A stretch of 8,809 bases of DNA from Prevotella sp. UBA1395 (GTDB lineage: Bacteria; Bacteroidota; Bacteroidia; Bacteroidales; Bacteroidaceae): the NCBI GenBank assembly GCA_002305235.1, contig DBQL01000134.1:3623-12431 (forward strand). Reading direction: 5' to 3'. Below the pieces are notes generated by a model, which worked only from the letters and a program-made list of their open reading frames with translations, did no database searches and was not told the DNA's origin. Shown piece after piece: positions 1 through 5,816 of this stretch. A program made the position numbers and the translations under genes. How positions within the stretch are numbered: the stretch's first letter is position 1; every line of letters starts with the position of its first letter.

Positions 1-202
1 ATCGGCTTGCCTGAAGACCGAATTGCCGGAAGAACAGGACACACATAGCCTGGTCATCCTCCACCAGGCCGTCAAGCCATTGGCGGCTCAGTACAGCGCG
101 GGGGGAGGAATGTACGGTCCTGCCGGTACAGGCTGCCGGAGAGACTGGTGTGGAAAGCGACGGCTCCCACCGGACTTCCCGACTGAGCCATTATTCGCGT
201 GA
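1..202. other. Unidentified GC-rich segment, no gene assigned
   Basis: This stretch is GC-rich: I count 112 G+C in bases 1-180, about 62%, and 67% in bases 61-180. The DNA that follows is AT-rich. One plus-strand frame stays open from base 2 to a TGA at 200-202 (66 codons, open at the left edge). One minus-strand frame is open from a stop near 190 to the left edge. Both translations are rich in Cys, Arg and Pro and match no family I recognise, so I call neither a gene. Possible RNA pairing exists: GGCTCAGT at 85-92 is complementary to ACTGAGCC at 182-189, and smaller imperfect hairpins lie between them. In DNA this GC-rich, an 8-base match is not clearly above chance. It could be the end of a neighbouring gene or element, a structured RNA, or untranslated sequence. 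Confidence 0.3.
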
Positions 203-305
203 AACTAATTTTTAAAAACAAAGATTTATTAACTGGACCTTTATTGGGCTGAGGGTGAACAGCATAGCGTGGGATATAATGATGGATAAGATTTTAGACA
301 AAATA

Positions 306-337
306 TTTGCGGGTTCGGAAAATTAGCAGTAATTTTG
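306..337 (+). promoter_or_regulatory. Bacteroidota-type promoter for rpsU
   Basis: A TTTG at 306-309 is followed, after exactly 20 bases, by TAATTTTG at 330-337. This is a perfect match to the -33/-7 consensus (TTTG, then TAnnTTTG) used by the primary sigma factor of Bacteroides and relatives. Transcription would start around 343-346. That gives rpsU a short, A-rich leader of about 60 bases with no Shine-Dalgarno sequence. Confidence 0.75.
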
Positions 338-402
338 CACCGCAATTTGTGGTATTGTGCCCATTTGCAAAGTTTTACATTAAAAATTTAAACCAAAACA
401 AA

Positions 403-594
403 ATGATTATTGTACCCGTAAAGGATGGTGAGAACATCGAAAGAGCTCTCAAGAAGTTCAAGAGAAAGTTTGAAAAGACAGGTGTGGTGAAAGAGCTTCG
501 CGCTCGTCAGCAGTATGACAAGCCCTCTGTTTTGAAGCGTCTCAAGATGGAACACGCTGTCTACGTACAGAAACTGCGTCGCGAGGAAGAATAA
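403..594 (+). CDS. rpsU: 30S ribosomal protein bS21
   Basis: This encodes a 63-residue, strongly basic protein starting MIIVPVKDGENIERALKKFK, the typical N-terminus of bS21. It binds the platform of the small subunit near the 3' end of 16S rRNA and takes part in translation initiation. In Bacteroidota, published structural work links bS21 with bS6 and bS18 to hiding the anti-Shine-Dalgarno sequence. The ATG at 403 is chosen because it gives the family's usual length and N-terminus. An in-frame TTG at 307 would lie inside the promoter. The bases before the ATG are nearly all A, with no Shine-Dalgarno sequence. A promoter lies about 65 bases upstream, and the next gene has its own promoter, so rpsU may be transcribed alone or with partial readthrough. 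No terminator hairpin is visible after the stop. Confidence 0.96.
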   Translation: MIIVPVKDGENIERALKKFKRKFEKTGVVKELRARQQYDKPSVLKRLKMEHAVYVQKLRREEE

Positions 595-607
595 TCTCCG
601 CGAAAAA

Positions 608-639
608 TTTGGTAGTTTAAATTAATTTCTGTATATTCG
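608..639 (+). promoter_or_regulatory. Bacteroidota-type promoter for the recombinase gene
   Basis: A TTTG at 608-611 is followed, after 20 bases, by TATATTCG at 632-639, which has one mismatch to TAnnTTTG. It lies in the gap between rpsU and the recombinase. Transcription would start near 645-648, some 32-35 bases before the preferred ATG at 680. It would also serve hpf downstream, where no separate promoter was found. Confidence 0.6.
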
Positions 640-679
640 TTGCCGAAAAGAGGTTGTGCAAGCAACATTCGGACAACGT

Positions 680-1564
680 ATGACGATGATTGAAGAATTT
701 TTGGACTATCTTCAGTTTGAGCGGAGACGCTCACCGCTGACGATAAAAAGCTACTCGGAAGACCTGTGTGCTTTTGAGACTTTTTTCAAGAATTTGGGAG
801 ATCAACTCACATGGGAGTCGGTAGACTCTGATGTCATTCGCGACTGGATGGAGAGTATGATGGATAAAGGAAACAGTGCCACAAGTGTGAACAGAAGACT
901 GTCGGCGTTGCGTTCCCTTTATCGTTTTGCACTCTCCCGAAATATGGTCGACCACGACCCGGCACGTCGTGTGCAGGGCCCCAAGAAGGGAAAGCCGCTG
1001 CCTCAGTTTCTCAAGGAGAACGAAATGGACAGGCTGCTGGACGACACGGAATGGGGTGATGATTATAAATCGGTACGTGCGCGTACCATTATAATGATGT
1101 TCTACGAGACCGGAATGAGGTTGGCCGAACTGATTGGACTTGACACCGGGTCGATAGACTATGTCAACCATCAGGTTAAGGTGACCGGCAAGGGCAACAA
1201 GCAGCGTATCATCCCGTTTGGCAACGAATTGGAATCGACGTTGAAGGCGTTTGCACTACTGCGCGACAAGATAGTCGCGCGAGAGGACGAGGCGTTCTTC
1301 GTGACCGAGAAAGGGTGTCGCATGACGCCTGCTCAGGTCAGGGCTGAGGTGAGACAGCAACTTTCTAAGGTTTGCACGATGAAGAAGTTGTCGCCACATG
1401 TGCTTAGGCATACCTTTGCCACTGCCATGCTTAATCATGGTGCCGGAATAGAAAGTGTAAAGAGACTGCTCGGACACGAAAGTGTCTCGACAACGGAGAT
1501 ATATACCCATACCACGTTTGAGCAGCTCAAGCGAGTGTACGATGAAGCCCATCCAAGGGCGTGA
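680..1564 (+). CDS. xerC: Tyrosine recombinase, XerC/XerD family
   Basis: This is a 294-residue tyrosine site-specific recombinase of normal length for Xer proteins, which resolve chromosome dimers at dif. The N-terminal SAM-like DNA-binding domain (about residues 1-90) starts with the typical pattern IEEFLDYLQFERRRSPLTIK. The catalytic domain (about 105-290) has the full active site: Arg147 in TGMRLAEL, Lys171 in the beta-hairpin TGKGNKQR, His240 and Arg243 in HVLRH, His266 in LLGHES, and the nucleophile Tyr275 in IYTH. Nothing is missing or broken. The start is uncertain: ATG 680 is preferred, ATG 686 is equally plausible, and GTG 656 would add eight residues. The gene ends 26 bases before hpf, so the two are probably cotranscribed. 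No attachment repeats or element genes flank it, which favours a housekeeping Xer over a mobile-element integrase. XerC versus XerD cannot be settled from sequence alone. Confidence 0.9.
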   Translation: MTMIEEFLDYLQFERRRSPLTIKSYSEDLCAFETFFKNLGDQLTWESVDSDVIRDWMESMMDKGNSATSVNRRLSALRSLYRFALSRNMVDHDPARRVQGPKKGKPLPQFLKENEMDRLLDDTEWGDDYKSVRARTIIMMFYETGMRLAELIGLDTGSIDYVNHQVKVTGKGNKQRIIPFGNELESTLKAFALLRDKIVAREDEAFFVTEKGCRMTPAQVRAEVRQQLSKVCTMKKLSPHVLRHTFATAMLNHGAGIESVKRLLGHESVSTTEIYTHTTFEQLKRVYDEAHPRA

Positions 1565-1580
1565 GTTTAACCTTTAAAAT

Positions 1581-1586
1581 GGAGGT
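1581..1586 (+). promoter_or_regulatory. Strong Shine-Dalgarno sequence before hpf
   Basis: The hexamer GGAGGT is fully complementary to the ACCUCC core of the 16S rRNA anti-Shine-Dalgarno. It ends four bases before the ATG at 1591, a spacing usual for a working site. It supports ATG 1591 over the in-frame ATG at 1579, which overlaps it. No other gene in the window has such a site. Confidence 0.6.
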
Positions 1587-1590
1587 AACT

Positions 1591-1893
1591 ATGGAAGTTA
1601 TGATTCAGTCGATTAAATTCGACACTACCGAAAAATTACAGGCGTTTATCGAAAAGAAAGTCGCCAAGTTGGAAAAAACATTCGAAGACATTCAGAAAGT
1701 AGAGGTGCAATTAAAAGTTGTGAAGCCCGCGACTGCTCTAAATAAAGAAACCAGCATTACAGTGGCTGTCCCGGGAGGCGGACCGCTCTTTGTCACCAAG
1801 ACCTGTGACACTTTCGAGGAGGGTACCGACCTGTGCATAGACGCATTGCGAGTTCAACTGGAGAAATTCAAGGAAAAATTGAGAAATCATTGA
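1591..1893 (+). CDS. hpf: Ribosome hibernation-promoting factor (short HPF)
   Basis: This is a 100-residue protein of the S30AE/HPF-YfiA family. It begins MEVMIQSIKFDTTEKLQAFI and contains the family's KKVAKLEKTFEDIQKVEVQL segment, followed by a second strand-helix half ending KFKEKLRNH. HPF binds the decoding centre of the 30S subunit in stationary phase or stress and leads to inactive ribosome dimers or stored 70S particles. The length fits a single S30AE domain, without the C-terminal dimerisation domain of long HPF. ATG 1591 is chosen because MEVMIQSIKF aligns with the usual family start and is preceded by GGAGGT. ATG 1579 and GTG 1561 are in-frame alternatives. It follows the recombinase gene by 26 bases and probably shares its transcript. 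No terminator is visible after the stop, and the tRNA promoter begins 17 bases later. Confidence 0.93.
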   Translation: MEVMIQSIKFDTTEKLQAFIEKKVAKLEKTFEDIQKVEVQLKVVKPATALNKETSITVAVPGGGPLFVTKTCDTFEEGTDLCIDALRVQLEKFKEKLRNH

Positions 1894-1910
1894 AAAATTC
1901 CTCGAAAAGT

Positions 1911-1941
1911 TTTGGGGATTAAAAAATAAACAGTATCTTTG
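1911..1941 (+). promoter_or_regulatory. Promoter for the tRNA-tuf operon
   Basis: A TTTG at 1911-1914 is followed, after 19 bases, by TATCTTTG at 1934-1941, a perfect match to the Bacteroidota -33/-7 consensus. Transcription would start near 1947-1950, about 45 bases before tRNA-Thr. No promoter of this type is visible between the last tRNA and tuf, so it probably drives all four tRNAs and tuf. Confidence 0.75.
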
Positions 1942-1994
1942 CAGCCGTTTTACAACAAGTCCTACTCATGGTCGCTAAGCGGCTGCAGGGATAC

Positions 1995-2068
1995 GCCTCT
2001 TTAGCTCAGTTGGCCAGAGCACGTGATTTGTAATCTCGGGGTCGTTGGTTCGAATCCGACAAGAGGCT
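1995..2068 (+). tRNA. tRNA-Thr (anticodon UGU)
   Basis: A 74-base cloverleaf. The acceptor stem GCCTCTT/AAGAGGC pairs perfectly, with T as the discriminator base. The D stem is GCTC/GAGC. The anticodon loop TTTGTAA gives UGU, which reads ACA. The T stem is GTTGG/CCGAC around TTCGAAT. The middle pair of the anticodon stem (CGTGA/TCTCG) is a T-T mismatch; the other four pairs are normal. The CCA end is not encoded. First of four tRNAs ahead of tuf. Confidence 0.95.
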
Positions 2069-2110
2069 CTTCTGAGGCGAAGGGAGTGATGTAAGACGAT
2101 ATGGCAGAAT

Positions 2111-2193
2111 GGGTGGTTACCAGAGTGGCCAAATGGGGCAGACTGTAAATCTGCTGGCTCTTGCCTTCGGTGGTTCGAATCCATCACCACCCA
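2111..2193 (+). tRNA. tRNA-Tyr (anticodon GUA)
   Basis: An 83-base class II tRNA with a long variable arm, as expected for bacterial tRNA-Tyr. The acceptor stem GGGTGGT/ACCACCC is perfect, with A as discriminator. The anticodon stem GCAGA/TCTGC holds the loop CTGTAAA, giving GUA. The T arm is GGTGG/CCATC around TTCGAAT. The CCA end is not encoded. It starts 42 bases after the preceding tRNA-Thr. Confidence 0.95.
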
Positions 2194-2215
2194 CTTCTTT
2201 AGTCAAATATGTAAT

Positions 2216-2288
2216 GCGGAAATAGCTCAGTTGATAGAGCACTAGCCTTCCAAGCTGGGGGTCGCGGGTTTGAGCCCCGTTTTCCGCT
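2216..2288 (+). tRNA. tRNA-Gly (anticodon UCC)
   Basis: A 73-base cloverleaf with acceptor stem GCGGAAA/TTTCCGC and T as discriminator. The D stem is GCTC/GAGC. The anticodon loop CTTCCAA gives UCC, reading GGA and GGG. The T stem GCGGG/CCCGT contains one G-U pair. The CCA end is not encoded. It lies 22 bases after tRNA-Tyr in the same presumed transcript. Confidence 0.95.
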
Positions 2289-2298
2289 CAAGGATTTT

Positions 2299-2370
<72 letters not shown>

Positions 2371-2459
2371 CACTTCTTGTCTACATAAAACCTGACAGAA
2401 GAAAAACTAAATCATTCACAGAATAATATTTAATTTTATTATAATAAAAAAGTAAAGCT

Positions 2460-3665
2460 ATGGCTAAAGAGACGTTCGTGCGCACCAAACCGCATGTTAA
2501 CATTGGTACAATTGGTCACGTTGACCACGGTAAGACAACTCTGACCGCTGCTATTTCTCTTGTACTTCACAAACGTTTGGGTACAGGTGAGGAAGTGAAG
2601 TCTTTCGATCAGATCGATAACGCCCCCGAGGAGAAAGAGCGTGGTATCACTATCAACACCGCTCATATCGAATATGAGACCGCAAAGCGTCACTATGCAC
2701 ACGTTGACTGTCCGGGTCACGCTGACTATGTGAAGAACATGGTTACCGGTGCTGCTCAGATGGACGGTGCTATCCTTGTTTGTGCTGCAACAGACGGTCC
2801 GATGCCTCAGACTCGTGAGCACGTGTTGCTCGCTCGTCAGGTAAACGTTCCTCGTTTGGTTGTGTTCTTGAACAAGTGCGACGACCCTGAAGTTGATGAG
2901 GAAATGATTGACCTCGTTAAGATGGACATTCAGGACCTTCTGACTTCTTACGGCTATGAGGAGGAATCTCCTATCATCACCGGTTCTGCCCTCGGTGCAC
3001 TCAACGGTGTTGCTAAGTGGGAAGACTCTGTAATGGAGTTGATGGACGCTGTTGACGAGTGGATTCAGGAGCCTGAGCGTATGGTTGACAAACCCTTCTT
3101 GATGCCGGTTGAGGACGTGTTCTCTATCACTGGTCGTGGTACTGTTGCTACCGGTCGTATCGAGGCTGGTCGTTGCAAGATTGGTGACGAAGTTCAGTTG
3201 CTTGGTCTCGGTGAAGACAAGAAGTCTACCATTACCGGTGTTGAGATGTTCCGCAAGATTCTTGAGGAAGGTGAAGCCGGTGACAACGTAGGTCTGTTGC
3301 TCCGTGGTATCGAGAAGTCTGAAATCAAGCGTGGTATGGTTGTCGTTCACCCGGGTGCCATCACTCCGCACGATCACTTCAAGGCTTCTGTATACGTGCT
3401 GAAGAAAGAGGAGGGTGGCCGTCACACTCCGTTCGGTAACAAGTATCGTCCTCAGTTCTATCTCCGTACTATGGACTGTACAGGTGAGATTACTCTCCCT
3501 GCAGGTGTAGATATGGTGATGCCCGGTGACAACGTAGAAATCGAGGTTACTCTGATCTATCGTGTTGCCTTGAATGAGGGTCTTCGCTTCGCTATCCGCG
3601 AGGGTGGTCGTACAGTAGGATCTGGTCAGATCACCGCAATCCTCGACGACGTGAAGGAGGCATAA
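2460..3665 (+). CDS. tuf: Elongation factor Tu
   Basis: EF-Tu, 401 residues, is the GTPase that brings aminoacyl-tRNA to the ribosome. The GTP-binding motifs are intact: GHVDHGKT at 19-26, RGITI at 61-65, DCPGH at 83-87, NKCD at 138-141 and GSAL at 175-178. Domain II follows (from about 210, including [11 protein letters not shown]), then domain III (from about 310, including GGRHTPF and YRPQFYLRT). It is a few residues longer than the usual 393-395, with about two extra between the P-loop and switch I and a C-terminal tail ILDDVKEA. In domain III an Arg (R368, LIYRVAL) replaces the usual Pro. The start is preceded by an A/T-rich run with no Shine-Dalgarno sequence. It is probably cotranscribed with the four tRNAs upstream, the same arrangement as tufB in Escherichia coli, and is closed by a strong terminator 24 bases after the stop. 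Confidence 0.98.
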   Translation: MAKETFVRTKPHVNIGTIGHVDHGKTTLTAAISLVLHKRLGTGEEVKSFDQIDNAPEEKERGITINTAHIEYETAKRHYAHVDCPGHADYVKNMVTGAAQMDGAILVCAATDGPMPQTREHVLLARQVNVPRLVVFLNKCDDPEVDEEMIDLVKMDIQDLLTSYGYEEESPIITGSALGALNGVAKWEDSVMELMDAVDEWIQEPERMVDKPFLMPVEDVFSITGRGTVATGRIEAGRCKIGDEVQLLGLGEDKKSTITGVEMFRKILEEGEAGDNVGLLLRGIEKSEIKRGMVVVHPGAITPHDHFKASVYVLKKEEGGRHTPFGNKYRPQFYLRTMDCTGEITLPAGVDMVMPGDNVEIEVTLIYRVALNEGLRFAIREGGRTVGSGQITAILDDVKEA

Positions 3666-3689
3666 TCTAAGCTATCGCTTCAACAATAT

Positions 3690-3722
3690 AGTCTCCGCAA
3701 TAGCGGTTGCGGAGACTTTTTT
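3690..3722 (+). terminator. Rho-independent terminator after tuf
   Basis: A perfect 11-bp stem, AGTCTCCGCAA (3690-3700) with TTGCGGAGACT (3707-3717), closes a six-base loop and is followed by a T-run ending at 3722. It starts 24 bases after the tuf stop. Its T-run ends at the base directly before tRNA-Trp, an unusually tight arrangement. Confidence 0.9.
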
Positions 3723-3795
3723 ACGGGTTTAGCTCAGTTGGTAGAGCACTGGTCTCCAAAACCAGGTGTCGAGAGTTCGAATCTTTCAACCCGTG
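3723..3795 (+). tRNA. tRNA-Trp (anticodon CCA)
   Basis: A 73-base cloverleaf with acceptor stem ACGGGTT/AACCCGT and G as the discriminator, as expected for tRNA-Trp. The D stem is GCTC/GAGC. The anticodon stem CTGGT/ACCAG holds the loop CTCCAAA, giving CCA. The T stem GAGAG/CTTTC contains one G-U pair. The 3' CCA end is not encoded. It lies directly after the tuf terminator and 16 bases before secE, so it heads the secE-nusG-ribosomal protein transcript or is reached by readthrough. Confidence 0.95.
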
Positions 3796-3811
3796 CTAAA
3801 AAGAAGATAAT

Positions 3812-4024
3812 ATGTTTAAAACAATAGTCAAATATTGCAAGGAATTTGTCAATTATTGCAAAGCTTGTTACGATGAACTTGCGCATAATACGACTTGGCC
3901 GACACGTGCCGAACTTACTCACAGTGCAGTGATTGTATTATCTGCTTCCCTTGTTATTGCACTGATAGTGTTCGCTATGGATTTCGTGTTCAAAAGCCTT
4001 ATGGGTATTGTTTATCCGGGTTAA
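3812..4024 (+). CDS. secE: Preprotein translocase subunit SecE
   Basis: This is a 70-residue single-span SecE, the clamp subunit of the SecYEG channel in the inner membrane. It shows the amphipathic segment CYDELAHNTTWPTRAEL (about 19-35), with the family's Trp-Pro-Thr at 29-31. One hydrophobic helix follows at about 38-58 (SAVIVLSASLVIALIVFAMDF). Residues 8-14 (YCKEFVN) and 15-21 (YCKACYD) look like a short tandem repeat; as I remember them, relatives are near 63 residues, which would fit a seven-residue duplication. The ATG at 3812 gives the only complete SecE. The gene follows tRNA-Trp by 16 bases and precedes nusG by 12, the conserved secE-nusG-rplK order. It is small and hydrophobic, so length and context matter more than similarity here. 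Confidence 0.95.
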   Translation: MFKTIVKYCKEFVNYCKACYDELAHNTTWPTRAELTHSAVIVLSASLVIALIVFAMDFVFKSLMGIVYPG

Positions 4025-4036
4025 TCAATCAAGAAG

Positions 4037-4585
4037 ATGGCTGTAACAGGAAAGAATTGGTATGTGCTGCGTGTTGTCAGTGGAAAAGAAGCCAAGCTGA
4101 AGGAATACATCGAGGCTGAAATGAAACACAACAAGTTGCTCTCTAATCATGTTTCTCAGGTTCTCATACCTATGGAGAAACAGGCATCTGTTCGCAATGG
4201 CAAACGTGTCGAGAAGGAAAAGACTTCTCTTCCCGGCTATATTTTTGTCGAGGCCGAACTGATAGGTGATGTGGCTACGACCCTCAGGTTCATGCCCAAT
4301 TGCCTTGGTTTTCTTGGTGGACTGGATAATCCTAACCCCGTGCCGCAGTCACAGATCAATCGTATGATTGGCGCTGCCGAGGAGAGTGAGATTGATAATG
4401 AAGTGTCAATCCCATACATGATCGACGAGACAGTGAAGGTGATGGACGGTCCGTTCTCTGGTTTTGAAGGTGTGATCGAGGAGATCAACACCGAGAAACG
4501 TAAGTTGAAGGTGATGGTCAAGATCTTCGGACGTAAAACTCCGTTAGAGCTCGGATTTATGCAAGTTGAGAAAGTTACGGAGTAA
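4037..4585 (+). CDS. nusG: Transcription elongation/antitermination factor NusG
   Basis: NusG, 182 residues, binds RNA polymerase and affects pausing, Rho-dependent termination and coupling to the ribosome. The N-terminal NGN domain (about 5-115) begins with the family's NWYVLRVVSGKE and contains LPGYIFVEAEL. The C-terminal KOW domain (about 130-165) contains VKVMDGPFSGFEGVIEEIN with its conserved Gly145. Length is typical and no insertion is seen. The ATG at 4037 lies 12 bases after the secE stop, indicating tight coupling. rplK follows after 54 bases with no terminator or clear promoter between them, so it is probably read on the same transcript. Confidence 0.97.
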   Translation: MAVTGKNWYVLRVVSGKEAKLKEYIEAEMKHNKLLSNHVSQVLIPMEKQASVRNGKRVEKEKTSLPGYIFVEAELIGDVATTLRFMPNCLGFLGGLDNPNPVPQSQINRMIGAAEESEIDNEVSIPYMIDETVKVMDGPFSGFEGVIEEINTEKRKLKVMVKIFGRKTPLELGFMQVEKVTE

Positions 4586-4639
4586 TTGTTACGAATTACG
4601 AAGGACTTTATACATTACAATTATTTTAATTAGAAAGAA

Positions 4640-5077
4640 ATGGCTAAAGAAGTTGCTGGATTAATCAAATTACAGATTAAAGGTGGCGCAGCAAATCCTT
4701 CCCCTCCCGTTGGCCCGGCTTTGGGTTCTAAGGGTATCAATATCATGGGATTTTGCAAGGAATTCAACGCCCGTACCCAGGATAAAGCCGGTAAGGTTTT
4801 GCCGGTTGTTATCACATACTATGCTGACAAGTCATTCAGTTTTGTTATCAAGACTCCCCCTGCAGCTATTCAGCTGAAAGAGGCTGCCAAGGTAAAGTCT
4901 GGTTCAAGTCAGCCTAATCGTAAGAAGGTTGCCTCTGTAACATGGGAACAGGTAAAGGCTATTGCTGAGGACAAGATGGCTGATTTGAATTGCTTCACCG
5001 TAGAAAGTGCAATGAAACTCATCGCTGGTACGGCCCGTAGTATGGGTATCACTGTAAAAGGGGACTTCCCTGAATAA
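4640..5077 (+). CDS. rplK: 50S ribosomal protein uL11
   Basis: uL11, 145 residues, sits with uL10 on the GTPase-associated region of 23S rRNA at the base of the L12 stalk. The N-terminal domain carries the conserved proline-rich segment [20 protein letters not shown] (about 19-38), the region touched by thiostrepton-type antibiotics. The rRNA-binding C-terminal domain includes [19 protein letters not shown] and ends [16 protein letters not shown]. The tail is a few residues longer than in Escherichia coli. The start is preceded by AGAAAGAA, purine-rich but without a GGAGG core. The 54-base gap upstream is short, and I see no obvious copy of the L1-binding hairpin that represses this operon in Escherichia coli. 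Confidence 0.97.
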   Translation: MAKEVAGLIKLQIKGGAANPSPPVGPALGSKGINIMGFCKEFNARTQDKAGKVLPVVITYYADKSFSFVIKTPPAAIQLKEAAKVKSGSSQPNRKKVASVTWEQVKAIAEDKMADLNCFTVESAMKLIAGTARSMGITVKGDFPE

Positions 5078-5105
5078 TTAATAAACTTCAATTTAAGTAA
5101 GTAAA

Positions 5106-5798
5106 ATGAGTAAACTGACAAAAAATCAGAAATCAGTAGCTGAGAAGGTTGAAGCAGGGAAGGCATATACATTGAAAGAGGCTGCACAGCTGGTAAAGGA
5201 TATCACCACTACCAAGTTTGATGCATCTCTTGATATCGATGTGCGTTTGGGTGTTGACCCGCGCAAGGCAAACCAGATGGTTCGCGGCGTGGTGACACTT
5301 CCTCACGGAACTGGTAAGACAGTTCGTGTACTCTGTCTTTGTACACCTGATCAGGAAGAGGCAGCTAAGGCTGCCGGTGCTGATTATGCTGGTCTCGATG
5401 AATATATCGAAAAGATCAAAGGTGGATGGCTTGATATCGATGTGATTATCACTATGCCGTCTTGCATGGGTAAGGTTGGTCCTCTGGGTCGCTTCCTCGG
5501 TCCTCGTGGATTGATGCCTAACCCCAAGAGTGGTACTGTGACAATGGACGTTGCTAAGGCTGTTGCTGACGTTAAGCAGGGTAAGATTGACTTTAAGGTA
5601 GATAAGGCTGGTATTATTCATTCATCCATTGGTAAGGTTTCTATGACCACCGATCAGATTTTTGGTAATGCCAAGGAGTTTATCAATACGATTATTCGTT
5701 TGAAACCGGCTGCCGCTAAAGGTACATACCTCAAGAGTATCTTTATTTCAAGTACAATGAGTAAGGGTATCAAAATTGATCCTAAATCAGTTGAATAA
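5106..5798 (+). CDS. rplA: 50S ribosomal protein uL1
   Basis: uL1, 230 residues, forms the mobile L1 stalk near the ribosomal E site and, in many bacteria, represses its own operon by binding the mRNA. The family signature is clear at about residues 118-147: [20 protein letters not shown] followed by MPNPKSGTV. Domain I is formed by the N- and C-terminal segments, the latter including [20 protein letters not shown]. Length is normal. It begins 28 bases after the rplK stop, with an A-rich start region and no Shine-Dalgarno sequence. It ends 18 bases before rplJ, so rplK, rplA and rplJ almost certainly share one mRNA. Confidence 0.97.
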   Translation: MSKLTKNQKSVAEKVEAGKAYTLKEAAQLVKDITTTKFDASLDIDVRLGVDPRKANQMVRGVVTLPHGTGKTVRVLCLCTPDQEEAAKAAGADYAGLDEYIEKIKGGWLDIDVIITMPSCMGKVGPLGRFLGPRGLMPNPKSGTVTMDVAKAVADVKQGKIDFKVDKAGIIHSSIGKVSMTTDQIFGNAKEFINTIIRLKPAAAKGTYLKSIFISSTMSKGIKIDPKSVE

Positions 5799-5816
5799 CT
5801 CTAAAAGTTTGGTAAA

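Noticed and set aside
85..130. Possible group II intron domain V or SRP RNA in the GC-rich segment
   Set aside because: GTACGGTCCTG resembles one strand of domain V, but the partner strand pairs poorly and the AGC triad and GAAA loop are absent. No GGAAGGAAGC-type SRP motif was found.
168..180. On the minus strand, GGGAAGTCCGGTG resembles part of a cobalamin riboswitch
   Set aside because: The following conserved segments are missing or at the wrong spacing, and the only B12-box-like stretch (near 10-20) is on the opposite strand.
275..280. TATAAT resembling a sigma-70 -10 box
   Set aside because: No TTGACA-like box lies about 17 bases upstream, and this phylum uses a different promoter consensus. 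A much better promoter is present at 306-337.
307..402. N-terminal extension of rpsU from a TTG at 307
   Set aside because: It would overlap the promoter and the predicted transcription start, and bS21 proteins start with the sequence at ATG 403.
656..1564. Recombinase as the integrase of a mobile element
   Set aside because: No direct repeats, att-like tRNA 3' copies or element genes surround it, and it sits inside conserved housekeeping genes.
2439..3425. Long minus-strand open frame (328 codons) opposite tuf
   Set aside because: It is a by-product of the biased codon use of tuf. Its translation looks like no known protein and it has no start-site signals.
3895..4119. Plus-strand frame of 74 codons across the secE-nusG junction
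   Set aside because: It overlaps both genes in another frame and its translation is unlike any family I know.
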